NCBI GenBank assembly: GCA_021787615.1
Contig: JAJYLP010000022.1
Coordinates: forward strand, 1 to 44,436
From: Pseudomonadota bacterium
GTDB lineage: Bacteria > Pseudomonadota > Gammaproteobacteria > Steroidobacterales > Steroidobacteraceae
Direction of reading: 5' to 3'
DNA: 44,436 nt
Shown: piece by piece, positions 7,934-16,020 of the stretch
Layout of the letters: every line of letters starts with the position of its first letter
How positions within the stretch are numbered: position 1 is the first letter of the stretch
The notes under the pieces: model-generated
Databases searched by the model: none
What the model was told of the DNA's origin: nothing
The model's input: only the letters and a program-made list of their open reading frames with translations
Made by a program: the position numbers and the translations under genes

Positions 7934-9273
7934 GCCGCCCGGAGAACCAGGCGGCCGCCGTGCTCGCCGACGCCGCCCGCGCGGTGGCGGCGGTGCTCGG
8001 CGGGCAGTCCGCCGAGGCGGCGCTGGCGCCGTTCGAGTCCAGTCCGCGCCGCGCCGCGGTGCGTGCCGTCGCCCTGGGCACGGTACGTTGGTATCTGCGC
8101 CTGCAGGCGGCCGTCGACAGCCTGCTCGCGCGGCCGCGGGCGCTCGGCCGCGACGTGCACGCCTTGCTGGTCACGGCCGCGCACCAGATCGAATACTCCC
8201 GCAACGCGCCGCAGCAGACCGTGCATGCCGCGGTCGATGCGGCGCGGATTCTGCGCCACGGGCACGCCAGCGGTCTGGTGAACGCCGTATTGCGCAAGTT
8301 CCTCGCGCAGCGCGAGTCGCTGCTCGCGCGTATCGATCAGGATCCGGCGCGCCGCACCGCGCATCCGCGCTGGCTGCTCGAGGCGCTGCAGACCGCCTGG
8401 CCGCAGCACGCCGCAGCGATGCTCGAGGCGAACAACGCGCATCCGCCGCTGACGCTGCGGCTCAACCCGCTCCGGCGCAGCCCCGAGCGCTATCAGGAGG
8501 ATCTGGCGGCCGCGGGCCTCACCGGCCGGCGCTTCGAGGAGGCTGGCGGCGCGGCAGGCCCAACCGCCATCCAGGTCGAGCCGCCGGTGCCGGTGGCGGC
8601 GTTGCCGGGCTTTGCCGAGGGGTGGGTCTCGGTGCAGGACACCGCGGCGCAGCTCGCCGCGCCGCTGCTCGATGCGGCGCCGGGCATGCGGGTGCTCGAT
8701 GCCTGCGCCGCGCCGGGCAGCAAGACGGCGCACATTCTGGAGCGCACCCCCGGGCTCGAGCTCTGGGCGCTCGACATCGATCCGGCCCGCCTCGAGCGCA
8801 TCGCCGAGACGCTCGCCCGGCTCGGGCTGAGCGCGCGTCTCGCCACGGCCGATGCCCGCCATCCGGAGGCGTTCTGGGACGGCCGGCCGTTTGAGCGCAT
8901 TCTGGTCGATGCACCGTGCTCTGGCACCGGCGTCATCCGCCGGCACCCGGATATCAAGCTGCTGCGCCGGGCCGAGGATATCGCGCCGCTCGCGGCCACC
9001 CAGCTCGAGCTCGTGCGCGCGGCATTCCGCATGCTCGCCCCCGGGGGGCGGCTGCTGTATTCGACCTGCTCGGTGCTGCCGCAGGAGAACGAGGCGGTGC
9101 TGGCGCACTTTCTGGAGGGGGAGCCCCTGGCGCGGTCCCGGCCATTTGCCGCGGCTACGCTGCCGCTCGGGGCGGTGACCGGCCTGCATGGGGCACAATT
9201 GCTCGGCGGGGGTGCGGCGGACACGGATGGCTTTTATTATGCTTGTGTCGAAAAGACAACGTCGGGAATCTGA
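7930..9273 (+). CDS. rsmB: 16S rRNA (cytosine967-C5)-methyltransferase
   Basis: Methylates C967 of 16S rRNA. The first 150 residues or so form the NusB-like RNA-binding domain, and the rest is the SAM-dependent Rossmann methyltransferase. Motif I reads DACAAPGSKT. The two cysteines of the m5C mechanism are in DAPCSGTG (Cys330) and STCSVLPQENE (Cys380, the nucleophile). The open frame extends upstream into fmt, but homology starts near SRPENQAAAVLADAA, so I place the start at the TTG at 7930 that overlaps the fmt stop. The length of 447 residues is normal for the family. Confidence 0.95.
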   Translation: MSRPENQAAAVLADAARAVAAVLGGQSAEAALAPFESSPRRAAVRAVALGTVRWYLRLQAAVDSLLARPRALGRDVHALLVTAAHQIEYSRNAPQQTVHAAVDAARILRHGHASGLVNAVLRKFLAQRESLLARIDQDPARRTAHPRWLLEALQTAWPQHAAAMLEANNAHPPLTLRLNPLRRSPERYQEDLAAAGLTGRRFEEAGGAAGPTAIQVEPPVPVAALPGFAEGWVSVQDTAAQLAAPLLDAAPGMRVLDACAAPGSKTAHILERTPGLELWALDIDPARLERIAETLARLGLSARLATADARHPEAFWDGRPFERILVDAPCSGTGVIRRHPDIKLLRRAEDIAPLAATQLELVRAAFRMLAPGGRLLYSTCSVLPQENEAVLAHFLEGEPLARSRPFAAATLPLGAVTGLHGAQLLGGGAADTDGFYYACVEKTTSGI

Positions 9274-9317
9274 GCCAGCCTGGGCAAGGGGGATTTACGC
9301 GCTCGATCGTTGCATCG

Positions 9318-9938
9318 ATGCCACGAGTCGGTTCGCGACGCGACCGAGGGACCGGGACGGCGCGCGCGCGCTTCGGCGCGGCGCTGGGGCTTGCGCTGGC
9401 CTTGCTGGCGCTCGCAGTGCTGCGCGCCGCGGCGCACGCGGATGCGCTCGACGGCGCGCTGGCGGTGCGCTCGGCCTATGTCAATTTCGATCACGGCGTG
9501 ATCGAGCTCAACACACACGTCACCTATCCGCTCAACCCCACCATTCTGAAGGCGCTGCAGAACGGTGTGACGCTGAGCTTCGACGTGGAAGCGCGGATCG
9601 AGCAGGTGCGCCGCTTCTGGTTCAACGCCACGGTGATCGATGTGACGCTGCACCGTGAGCTCGCCTACCATGTGCTGACGCGCCGCTACGTGGTGCGCGA
9701 CGTGCAGAGCGGCGCCGAGAGCAGCTTCGCCACGGTCAAACAGGCGCTCCACTCTCTGCAGCGCGTGCGCGACTGGCCGATCCTGGTCGAGTCGCAACTG
9801 CACAGCGGGCGCTACATCATCAGCGTGCGTGCCGGCGTGCGCCGCGGCAAACTGCCCGCGTCCCTGCGGGCGCTGCTGTTCTGGACCGATGACTGGCAGC
9901 GCGAGAGTCCGTGGTACTCATGGTCGCTTCCGGTGTGA
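9318..9938 (+). CDS. DUF4390 secreted/membrane protein
   Basis: A 206-residue protein with an Arg-rich N terminus followed by a hydrophobic segment (about residues 20-38, ending LRAAAHADA), read as a signal peptide or membrane anchor. The rest is beta-rich, with YVNFDHGVIELNTHVTYPL and later RYVVRDVQSG and GRYIISVRAGV, typical of DUF4390. The family is usually encoded between rsmB and an NtrY-like sensor kinase, as here, and the 3' end overlaps the kinase start. The biochemical role is unknown. Location next to the kinase suggests a periplasmic accessory to the two-component pair, which is inference. The upstream frame overlaps rsmB, so the first suitable ATG was chosen. Confidence 0.85.
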   Translation: MPRVGSRRDRGTGTARARFGAALGLALALLALAVLRAAAHADALDGALAVRSAYVNFDHGVIELNTHVTYPLNPTILKALQNGVTLSFDVEARIEQVRRFWFNATVIDVTLHRELAYHVLTRRYVVRDVQSGAESSFATVKQALHSLQRVRDWPILVESQLHSGRYIISVRAGVRRGKLPASLRALLFWTDDWQRESPWYSWSLPV

Positions 9939-12157
9939 CTGGGCCGCCGCCGCGGCGGGGGCGCGCGCGCGCCATCGCCGCCATCTCGCTGTGGAGCGTC
10001 ATCGGGCTCGCGGCGCTGCTGCTGCTCGCCAAGAGCGCGCAGAACTCCTCGGAGTTCGGCCGTCTGCAGCCGTGGATCGTGCTGCTCAACGTCTTCGGCG
10101 TATTCGCGCTGATCGTGCTGCTCACCCGGCGGCTGTGGCAGCTGGTGCGCGACTTCCGCAACCACGTGCCGGGCTCGCGCCTGACGGCGCGCACGGTCAT
10201 CATCTTCGGCGCGCTGGTGATTGCGCCGCTGCTCATCGTCTACTTCTCCTCGCTGGAGTTCCTCGACCGCGGCATCGACAGCTGGTTCCGCGTCGAGGTG
10301 CGCGAGGGGCTGAAGGACGCGCTGGTGCTTTCGCGCTCGGCGCTCGACCTGCGCATCCAGGCCGAATCGCATCGCACCGCGGTGCTCGCGCGCTCGCTGC
10401 TCGGGCACTCGGCGCTGCGCGTCCAGGGACAGCTCGATCAGGTGCGCCGCTCCGACTCGGCCCGCGAGATCGTGCTCTACGGGGCGAATGAGCGCATCAT
10501 CGCGGCGAGCCTCGAGGACCCGTTGGCCGACGTGCCGCTCGCCCCGCCGGCGGACCTGGTGCGCACCGTGAGCGAGCGGCAGACCTACGTGAGCCTCGAG
10601 CCGCACCCGAACGGCCGGTTCGTCATCCGCGTCGGTGTGCCGCTGCCGGAATCGCGCGGCGCATCGGGCCTGCGCTATCTCATGGCGGTGTACCCGGTGC
10701 CCGCGCAGCTCTCGGCGCTGTCGGACGCCGTGCAGCGCTCCTATTCGCGCTACGGCAACCTCACGGCGCTGCGCGAGCCGCTGAAATACAGCTTCCGGCT
10801 GACGCTCACCCTGGTGCTGCTGCTGGCGATGCTGGCGGCGATCTACGGCGCGATCTTCTCCGCCGAGCGCCTGGCGCGCCCGGTGCAGGACCTGATCGCC
10901 GGCACCCGGGCGGTGGGCAAGGGCGACTTCGCGACCCGGCTCGCCCTGCCCTCACGCGACGAGATGGGCTACCTGGTGCACTCGTTCAACGATATGACCA
11001 AACGGCTGCGGCGCGCGCACGACGAGGCGACGCGCAGCCAGCAGGCGGTCGAGCGCGAGCGCGCGCGCCTGGCGATCATCCTGGCGCGCCTCTCGACCGG
11101 CGTGCTGGCGGTCGATCGCAACCTGGTGGTGCGCATGGCCAACCGGGCGGCCGGCGGCATACTCGGCACCGATCTGTCGCTGGGCACCGGGCGGGCCCTG
11201 CCGGACCTCTCGGCCGGCAACGAGCGGTTGGGCCAGTTCGTCGCGGCGCTCGCGGTGCGCTTCGCGCGCGGCCGCGAGGAGTGGCGCGAGCAGATCGACC
11301 TGGGCAAGCCGGGCCGGATGATGACGCTGATGTGCGCCTGCACGCCGCTGCCGGGGGAGAGTGGCGACATGGGCTACGTCATCGTGTTCGACGATATCAC
11401 CGCGCTCCTCGAGGCGCAGCGCGATGCCGCCTGGGGCGAGGTGGCGCGGCGCCTGGCGCACGAGATCAAGAATCCCCTGACGCCGATCCAGCTGTCGGCC
11501 GAGCGGGTGCGGCGGCGGCTGCTGCCGATCCTCGCGCCCGCCGAGGGGGAGTTCCTGGAGCGCTCCACCCACACCATCGTGCAGCAGGTGCAGAGCATGC
11601 AGCAGATGGTCAACGCCTTCAGCGAGTACGCACGCGCGCCCGAGATGCACGTCAGCCGCTTCAGCCTCAACCAGCTGGTGACCGAGGTGGCCGACCTGTA
11701 CCGCTCGCAGGATCCGCGTGCGACCATCGTGCTCGATCTGGACCCGCGCCTCTCGGCGATCGAGGCCGATCGCGGCCGCGTGCGCCAGATCCTGAACAAT
11801 CTGCTGACCAACGCGCTCGAGGCCCTCGAGGGACACCCCGGGCCGCGGCTCGAGATCAGCACGCGGCTCGAGGGCGGCACAACCGCGTTCGCGCTGATGA
11901 GCGTGTGTGACAATGGCCCCGGCTTCCACGCGGATCTGCTGGGACGGATCTTCGATCCGTACGTCACCAGCAAGCCCAAGGGCACAGGGCTGGGACTGGC
12001 GATCGTGAAGAAGATCGTCGAGGAGCATGGGGGGCGGATCGACGCCGACAACCGTCCGGAGGGAGGCGCCCGGATCCGGGTCGCGCTGCCGGTGGCTTTC
12101 GGCAAGCGGTCCGGGATGAAAAAAGAACGACAGACATTGCGGAGCGAGCAAGCATGA
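9911..12157 (+). CDS. NtrY-like membrane sensor histidine kinase
   Basis: A 748-residue transmitter of an NtrY/NtrX-type pair. Three membrane helices near residues 20-45, 55-72 and 98-117 precede a periplasmic sensor region to about 300, and a further helix leads to a HAMP domain (RPVQDLIAGTRAVGKGDF). A PAS domain follows (LARLSTGVLAVDRN). The HisKA box is RRLAHEIKNPLTP with His517 as the likely phosphorylation site. The ATPase domain has the N box LLTNALEALE, G1 DNGPGF and G2 GTGLGLAIVKKI. The start is GTG 9911 or ATG 9920; neither has a clear Shine-Dalgarno sequence. It overlaps the DUF4390 gene by 28 bases and the regulator by 4 (ATGA). The signal is unknown; nitrogen control is known for some relatives only. 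Confidence 0.93.
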   Translation: MVLMVASGVTGPPPRRGRARAIAAISLWSVIGLAALLLLAKSAQNSSEFGRLQPWIVLLNVFGVFALIVLLTRRLWQLVRDFRNHVPGSRLTARTVIIFGALVIAPLLIVYFSSLEFLDRGIDSWFRVEVREGLKDALVLSRSALDLRIQAESHRTAVLARSLLGHSALRVQGQLDQVRRSDSAREIVLYGANERIIAASLEDPLADVPLAPPADLVRTVSERQTYVSLEPHPNGRFVIRVGVPLPESRGASGLRYLMAVYPVPAQLSALSDAVQRSYSRYGNLTALREPLKYSFRLTLTLVLLLAMLAAIYGAIFSAERLARPVQDLIAGTRAVGKGDFATRLALPSRDEMGYLVHSFNDMTKRLRRAHDEATRSQQAVERERARLAIILARLSTGVLAVDRNLVVRMANRAAGGILGTDLSLGTGRALPDLSAGNERLGQFVAALAVRFARGREEWREQIDLGKPGRMMTLMCACTPLPGESGDMGYVIVFDDITALLEAQRDAAWGEVARRLAHEIKNPLTPIQLSAERVRRRLLPILAPAEGEFLERSTHTIVQQVQSMQQMVNAFSEYARAPEMHVSRFSLNQLVTEVADLYRSQDPRATIVLDLDPRLSAIEADRGRVRQILNNLLTNALEALEGHPGPRLEISTRLEGGTTAFALMSVCDNGPGFHADLLGRIFDPYVTSKPKGTGLGLAIVKKIVEEHGGRIDADNRPEGGARIRVALPVAFGKRSGMKKERQTLRSEQA

Positions 12158-13512
12158 GTGCGGCACACATTCTGGTGGTCGATGACGAGGCGGACATTCG
12201 CGGTCTGCTGAAGGAAATACTCTCCGAGGAAGGCTATGTGGTCGAAGTCGCGGCCAACGCCGCGCAGGCGCGCGCCGCGCGCGCGCGGCAGACACCCGAC
12301 CTGGTGCTGCTCGATATCTGGATGCCCGACGTGGACGGCATCACGCTGCTGCGCGAGTGGTCGACGTCGGCCACTGACGGCTGCCCCGTGGTCATGATGT
12401 CCGGCCACGGCACCGTCGAGACCGCGGTGGAAGCCACGCGGCTCGGCGCGTTCGACTTCGTCGAGAAGCCGCTCTCGCTCGCGAAGCTTCTGCGCACGGT
12501 CGAGCGGGCGCTCGACGCCGGCCGGCGCAAGCGCCAGGCGGGCAAGCTGTTCGTGCCGGCGCTGATGATGCCGGCGGGCAAGAGCAAGCTCATGCAGCAG
12601 CTGCGGGCCGAGCTGCAGCAGATCGCCACGCACACCTCGCCGGTGCTGCTGATCGGCGAGCCGGGCTCCGGAAGGGAGCTGTTCGCGCGCTATCTGCACG
12701 GACGCGGCCCGCGCGCCGGCGCGCCGTTCGTGACGCTGGTGGCCAGCAGCCTGCGCGATGGCGACGCCGAGGGCCGCCTGTTCGGCGCGGCCGAGAGCGG
12801 CACGCGCCGGCCGGGGCTGCTCGAGCAGGCCGCCGACGGGACGCTGTTCATTCAGGAGCTCGAGGATCTGCCGCCGGCGGCGCAGCGGCTGCTGCTCGGG
12901 GCGATCGAGTCCGGCCGCTTCACGCCGGCCGGCGGCGAGCCGATCGAGCTGCGCGCGCGGCTGGTCTCATCGGCGCAGCCCGGCATCGAGAACCGCGCCG
13001 GCTCGGCGCTGCGCCGCGACCTGCTCGGCCATCTCAACACGCTGATCGTGCGCGTGCCGCCGCTGCGCGACTATGCCGAAGATGTCCCGGAGCTGCTGCG
13101 CCACCACGTCGACCGCCTGGTGGATTCCGAGGGGCTGCCGCTGCGCCACTTCAGCGTCGCGGCGCAGAACCGGCTGCGCAATTACCCCTGGCCGGACAAC
13201 GTGCGCGAACTGAAGAACCTCGTGCACCGCCTGCTGATCCAGGGCGGCGGCGAGGAGGTCGGGCTGGAGGAGGTCGAGCGCGAGCTCGCCGTGCAGGCAC
13301 CCGCCGGCGAGCCGCTGGTCAAGCAGGATCTGCTGGCGCTGCCGCTGCGCGAGGCGCGCGAGCAGTTCGAGCGCGCCTACCTGCAGCAGCAGCTGCTGCT
13401 GTGCAACGGCAAGGTGGGCCAGCTCGCCAAGCGCGTCGGGATGGAGCGCACGCACCTGTACCGCAAGCTGCGCTCGCTGGGCCTGGATTTCCGCTCGATC
13501 GCGGAGGACTGA
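12154..13512 (+). CDS. NtrX-like response regulator with degenerate AAA+ domain
   Basis: A 452-residue partner of the preceding kinase. The receiver domain (1-120) is intact, with VVDDEAD, phospho-acceptor Asp54 in LVLLDIWMPD, and the conserved Lys in FVEKPL. The central domain is built like a sigma-54 activator but is damaged at key sites. Walker A reads GEPGSGRE with Arg174 in place of lysine. The Walker B position reads LFIQELEDLP with Gln234 in place of aspartate. The GAFTGA loop that contacts sigma-54 is absent. The C-terminal Fis-type helix-turn-helix (KVGQLAKRVGMERTHLYRKL) is intact. It probably binds DNA under phosphorylation control, but sigma-54 activation by ATP hydrolysis looks unlikely. 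It overlaps the kinase gene by four bases. Confidence 0.92.
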   Translation: MSAAHILVVDDEADIRGLLKEILSEEGYVVEVAANAAQARAARARQTPDLVLLDIWMPDVDGITLLREWSTSATDGCPVVMMSGHGTVETAVEATRLGAFDFVEKPLSLAKLLRTVERALDAGRRKRQAGKLFVPALMMPAGKSKLMQQLRAELQQIATHTSPVLLIGEPGSGRELFARYLHGRGPRAGAPFVTLVASSLRDGDAEGRLFGAAESGTRRPGLLEQAADGTLFIQELEDLPPAAQRLLLGAIESGRFTPAGGEPIELRARLVSSAQPGIENRAGSALRRDLLGHLNTLIVRVPPLRDYAEDVPELLRHHVDRLVDSEGLPLRHFSVAAQNRLRNYPWPDNVRELKNLVHRLLIQGGGEEVGLEEVERELAVQAPAGEPLVKQDLLALPLREAREQFERAYLQQQLLLCNGKVGQLAKRVGMERTHLYRKLRSLGLDFRSIAED

Positions 13513-13522
13513 GACGAGCGCC

Positions 13523-14218
13523 TCAGTGGGTGGCCCCGGGGATCAGCACCCCGGGCAGCCCGATGCGCTTGAGGACGCCGCGGAAGCGATTGAGCTCCGA
13601 TTGCTCGATGATCGGGCCGATACGCACGCGGTAGAGCACGGCCGTGCCGTCATGCACCGTGTCGATGTGCGCCAGGATGCCGAGGCTGTCGAGGTAGCTG
13701 ACCACCCGCCGGGCCTGCGCGGGATCGTTGTAGGCGCCGACCTGCAGCACGTAGCCGGCGAATTCGGTGCGGCCATTGTTGCCGACGGTGCGCGCGCCCG
13801 GCGCGGTGGGGTGCGGCACGATCACCTTGAGATTCGGCAGCATCTGGTAGAAGTCGTACTGCGTCTGCGCGGGCGCGGGCTTGCCGCTCGAGGCGGCGCC
13901 GGTGCTGCCCGCGCGGGCGAGCTGCGGCGCCGCGGCGCGCCCGACGGTCTTGGGCGCCTTGCTCGGCGCCGCGGTCCTCGCGCGAGCTGCCGGCACCGGT
14001 GTCTCGCGAGCGGGCGCAGCCGCCTGCGCTTGCGCGGCGGGGCCCGGTGCGGCGCAGGCGGCCGAGGCGTCCCGGCGCATGTGGTGCATCACCAGCGCCG
14101 TACCCAGTCCGGCGAGCACTCCGCCGGCCAGGGCCCCCAGCAGGAACTCCTTCAGCCCCGCGGGGGAGTTCTCGCGGCGGCCGGCACCTTTGTAGTCGCG
14201 GGTCGTCAGCTGTGACAT
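13523..14218 (-). CDS. SPOR-domain, FtsN-like cell division protein
   Basis: A 231-residue inner-membrane protein with a short cytoplasmic N terminus (MSQLTTRDYKGAG), one membrane helix at about 25-45 (LLGALAGGVLAGLGTALVM), a long Ala/Pro-rich periplasmic linker, and a C-terminal SPOR domain at about 145-228 (YVLQVGAYNDPAQARRVVSY, then YRVRIGPI). SPOR domains bind denuded septal peptidoglycan, and FtsN triggers constriction. The architecture and its place four bases downstream of argS match FtsN-like proteins of related genomes. The essential FtsN region cannot be identified by eye, so I give no gene symbol. The gene converges on the regulator gene with a 10-base gap. Confidence 0.88.
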   Translation of the reverse strand: MSQLTTRDYKGAGRRENSPAGLKEFLLGALAGGVLAGLGTALVMHHMRRDASAACAAPGPAAQAQAAAPARETPVPAARARTAAPSKAPKTVGRAAAPQLARAGSTGAASSGKPAPAQTQYDFYQMLPNLKVIVPHPTAPGARTVGNNGRTEFAGYVLQVGAYNDPAQARRVVSYLDSLGILAHIDTVHDGTAVLYRVRIGPIIEQSELNRFRGVLKRIGLPGVLIPGATH

Positions 14219-14222
14219 CGAC

Positions 14223-15977
14223 TCACATGCTCTCGGGCGCGCTCACGCCGAGCAGGGCGAGTCCGTTGCGCAGCACCTGCTGCACGCCGATCACGAGGGC
14301 CAGACGCGCGTTGCGCACGGCCGAATCCTCTACCAGAAACGGCTCGGCGTTGTAATAAGTGTGCAGCGCGTTGGCGAGTTCGCGCAGGTAGTGCACGAGC
14401 GTGTGCGGCGCGCGGCTCTCTGCGGCCTGCTCGAGCGTCTCCGGAAAGCGCGTCACGCACGCGAGCGCGGCCTGCTCGTGAGCACTGGTGAGCAGCGCCG
14501 TGCTCGCGAGGCCTTCGACGCGGTCGAACGCGAGGCCGCGCGCCCCCAGCTGCTTCAGGACGCTGGCCACGCGCGCGTGTGCGTACTGGATGTAGTAGAC
14601 GGGATTCTCGCTGGTGCGGGACTTGGCGAGCTGCAGATCGAAATCAAGCGGCTGGTCGTGGCTGCGCATCAGATAGAAGAGGCGGCAGGCATCGTTGCCG
14701 ACCTCCTCGCGCAGCTGGCGCAGCGTCACGAACTGCGCCTCGCGCTTGCCCATGGGGATCTTCTCCCCGCCGCGGAACAGGCTCACGAACTGGATCAGAT
14801 TGACTTCGAGGCTCTCGCCCGGCTCGCCCATGGCGGTGAGCCCGGCGCGCACCCGCGCCACGTAGCCGTGGTGGTCGGCGCCGAGCACGTCGATGAGTCG
14901 CTCGAAGCCGCGCTCGCGCTTCTCGAGGTGGTAGGCGATGTCGGAGGCAAAGTAGGTCTTCTGGCCGTTCTCGCGCACCACCACCCGGTCCTTCTCGTCG
15001 CCGAAGTCCGTGGCGCGGAACCAGGTCGCGCCCTGTTCGCGGTACAGCCGGCCGTCGCGCTCCAGGCGCGTGAGCGCCCGGTCGATGGCCCCACTGCGCT
15101 CAAGCTCCCGTTCCGAGTACCAGCGCTCGAAACGCACGCCGAACTGCTCGAGATCGTCACGGATGTCCGCGAGCATCTGCGCGAGCGACAGCGCGAGCAC
15201 GCGGCCGAAGGCCTCGGCGCCGATCAGCTCGCGGGCGCGCCCGATCAGCGCATCGATATAGGCCTCCTTGTCGCCTGCGGGCGCATCCGGCGGCAAGCCG
15301 GCGAGCACGCTCCCCGCCGCGCGGCGCAGGCCCTCGCCCTCGGCGGCTCGCAGCTGCGCCGCGATCGCGCGCACGTAATCTCCGCGATAGCCGTTCTCCG
15401 GAAACGGTAGCGTCTCGCCGCACGCCTCGAGATAGCGTACCCAGGTGCTGACGGCCAGGATGTCAACCTGCCGGCCGGCATCATTGATGTAGTACTCGCG
15501 CGCGACCTCGAAGCCGACGGCCGCGAGGATGTTGGCGAGCGTTGCGCCGTAGGCCGCCTGACGCCCGTGCCCGACGTGCAGCGGCCCTGTGGGGTTGGCC
15601 GAGACGAACTCGAGCAGCACGCGCTCGCCCTTGCCGAGCGTGCCGTGTCCGTAGCGCCCGGCGCGCGCGTGGATCTCTGCCAGCTCCTCGCCGTAGGCCG
15701 CGGGGGAGAGATAGAAATTGATGAAGCCGGCGCCGGCGATCTCGGTGCGCAGCACCAGGGGGCTCGGCGGCAGGGCCGCGACGATCCGCTGCGCGAGCTC
15801 GCGGGGTTTGCTGCCCGCCGCCTTCGCCAGGCGCAACGCGATGTTGGTCGCGAAATCGCCGTGGCGCGCGTCGCGGCTGCGTTCGACGGATGTCGCCGCG
15901 GCCGCGGCCGGCTCGCCGAGCGCGCCGCCGAGGCTGGCGAGGGCGCGCGCCAGGAGTTGCTCGAGTTGCTGCTTCAA
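14223..15977 (-). CDS. argS: Arginyl-tRNA synthetase
   Basis: Class I synthetase charging tRNA-Arg. The HIGH-type motif appears in SANPTGPLHVGHGR, and the KMSK-type loop is the atypical PMGKREAQFVTL. The C-terminal anticodon-binding (DALR) domain begins near QYAHARVASVLKQLG and ends VSAPESM. The frame remains open far upstream into priA. Homology begins at KQQLEQLLARAL, so I choose TTG read from 15977 (584 residues, normal length). This start has no evident Shine-Dalgarno sequence; another in-frame TTG from 16010 would give 595 residues. The gene follows priA on the same strand and precedes the SPOR gene by four bases. Confidence 0.93.
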   Translation of the reverse strand: MKQQLEQLLARALASLGGALGEPAAAAATSVERSRDARHGDFATNIALRLAKAAGSKPRELAQRIVAALPPSPLVLRTEIAGAGFINFYLSPAAYGEELAEIHARAGRYGHGTLGKGERVLLEFVSANPTGPLHVGHGRQAAYGATLANILAAVGFEVAREYYINDAGRQVDILAVSTWVRYLEACGETLPFPENGYRGDYVRAIAAQLRAAEGEGLRRAAGSVLAGLPPDAPAGDKEAYIDALIGRARELIGAEAFGRVLALSLAQMLADIRDDLEQFGVRFERWYSERELERSGAIDRALTRLERDGRLYREQGATWFRATDFGDEKDRVVVRENGQKTYFASDIAYHLEKRERGFERLIDVLGADHHGYVARVRAGLTAMGEPGESLEVNLIQFVSLFRGGEKIPMGKREAQFVTLRQLREEVGNDACRLFYLMRSHDQPLDFDLQLAKSRTSENPVYYIQYAHARVASVLKQLGARGLAFDRVEGLASTALLTSAHEQAALACVTRFPETLEQAAESRAPHTLVHYLRELANALHTYYNAEPFLVEDSAVRNARLALVIGVQQVLRNGLALLGVSAPESM

Positions 15978-16020
15978 GGAAATCGGGTCCGAACCAGGGG
16001 AAACAGGCAATTCTACCCGA

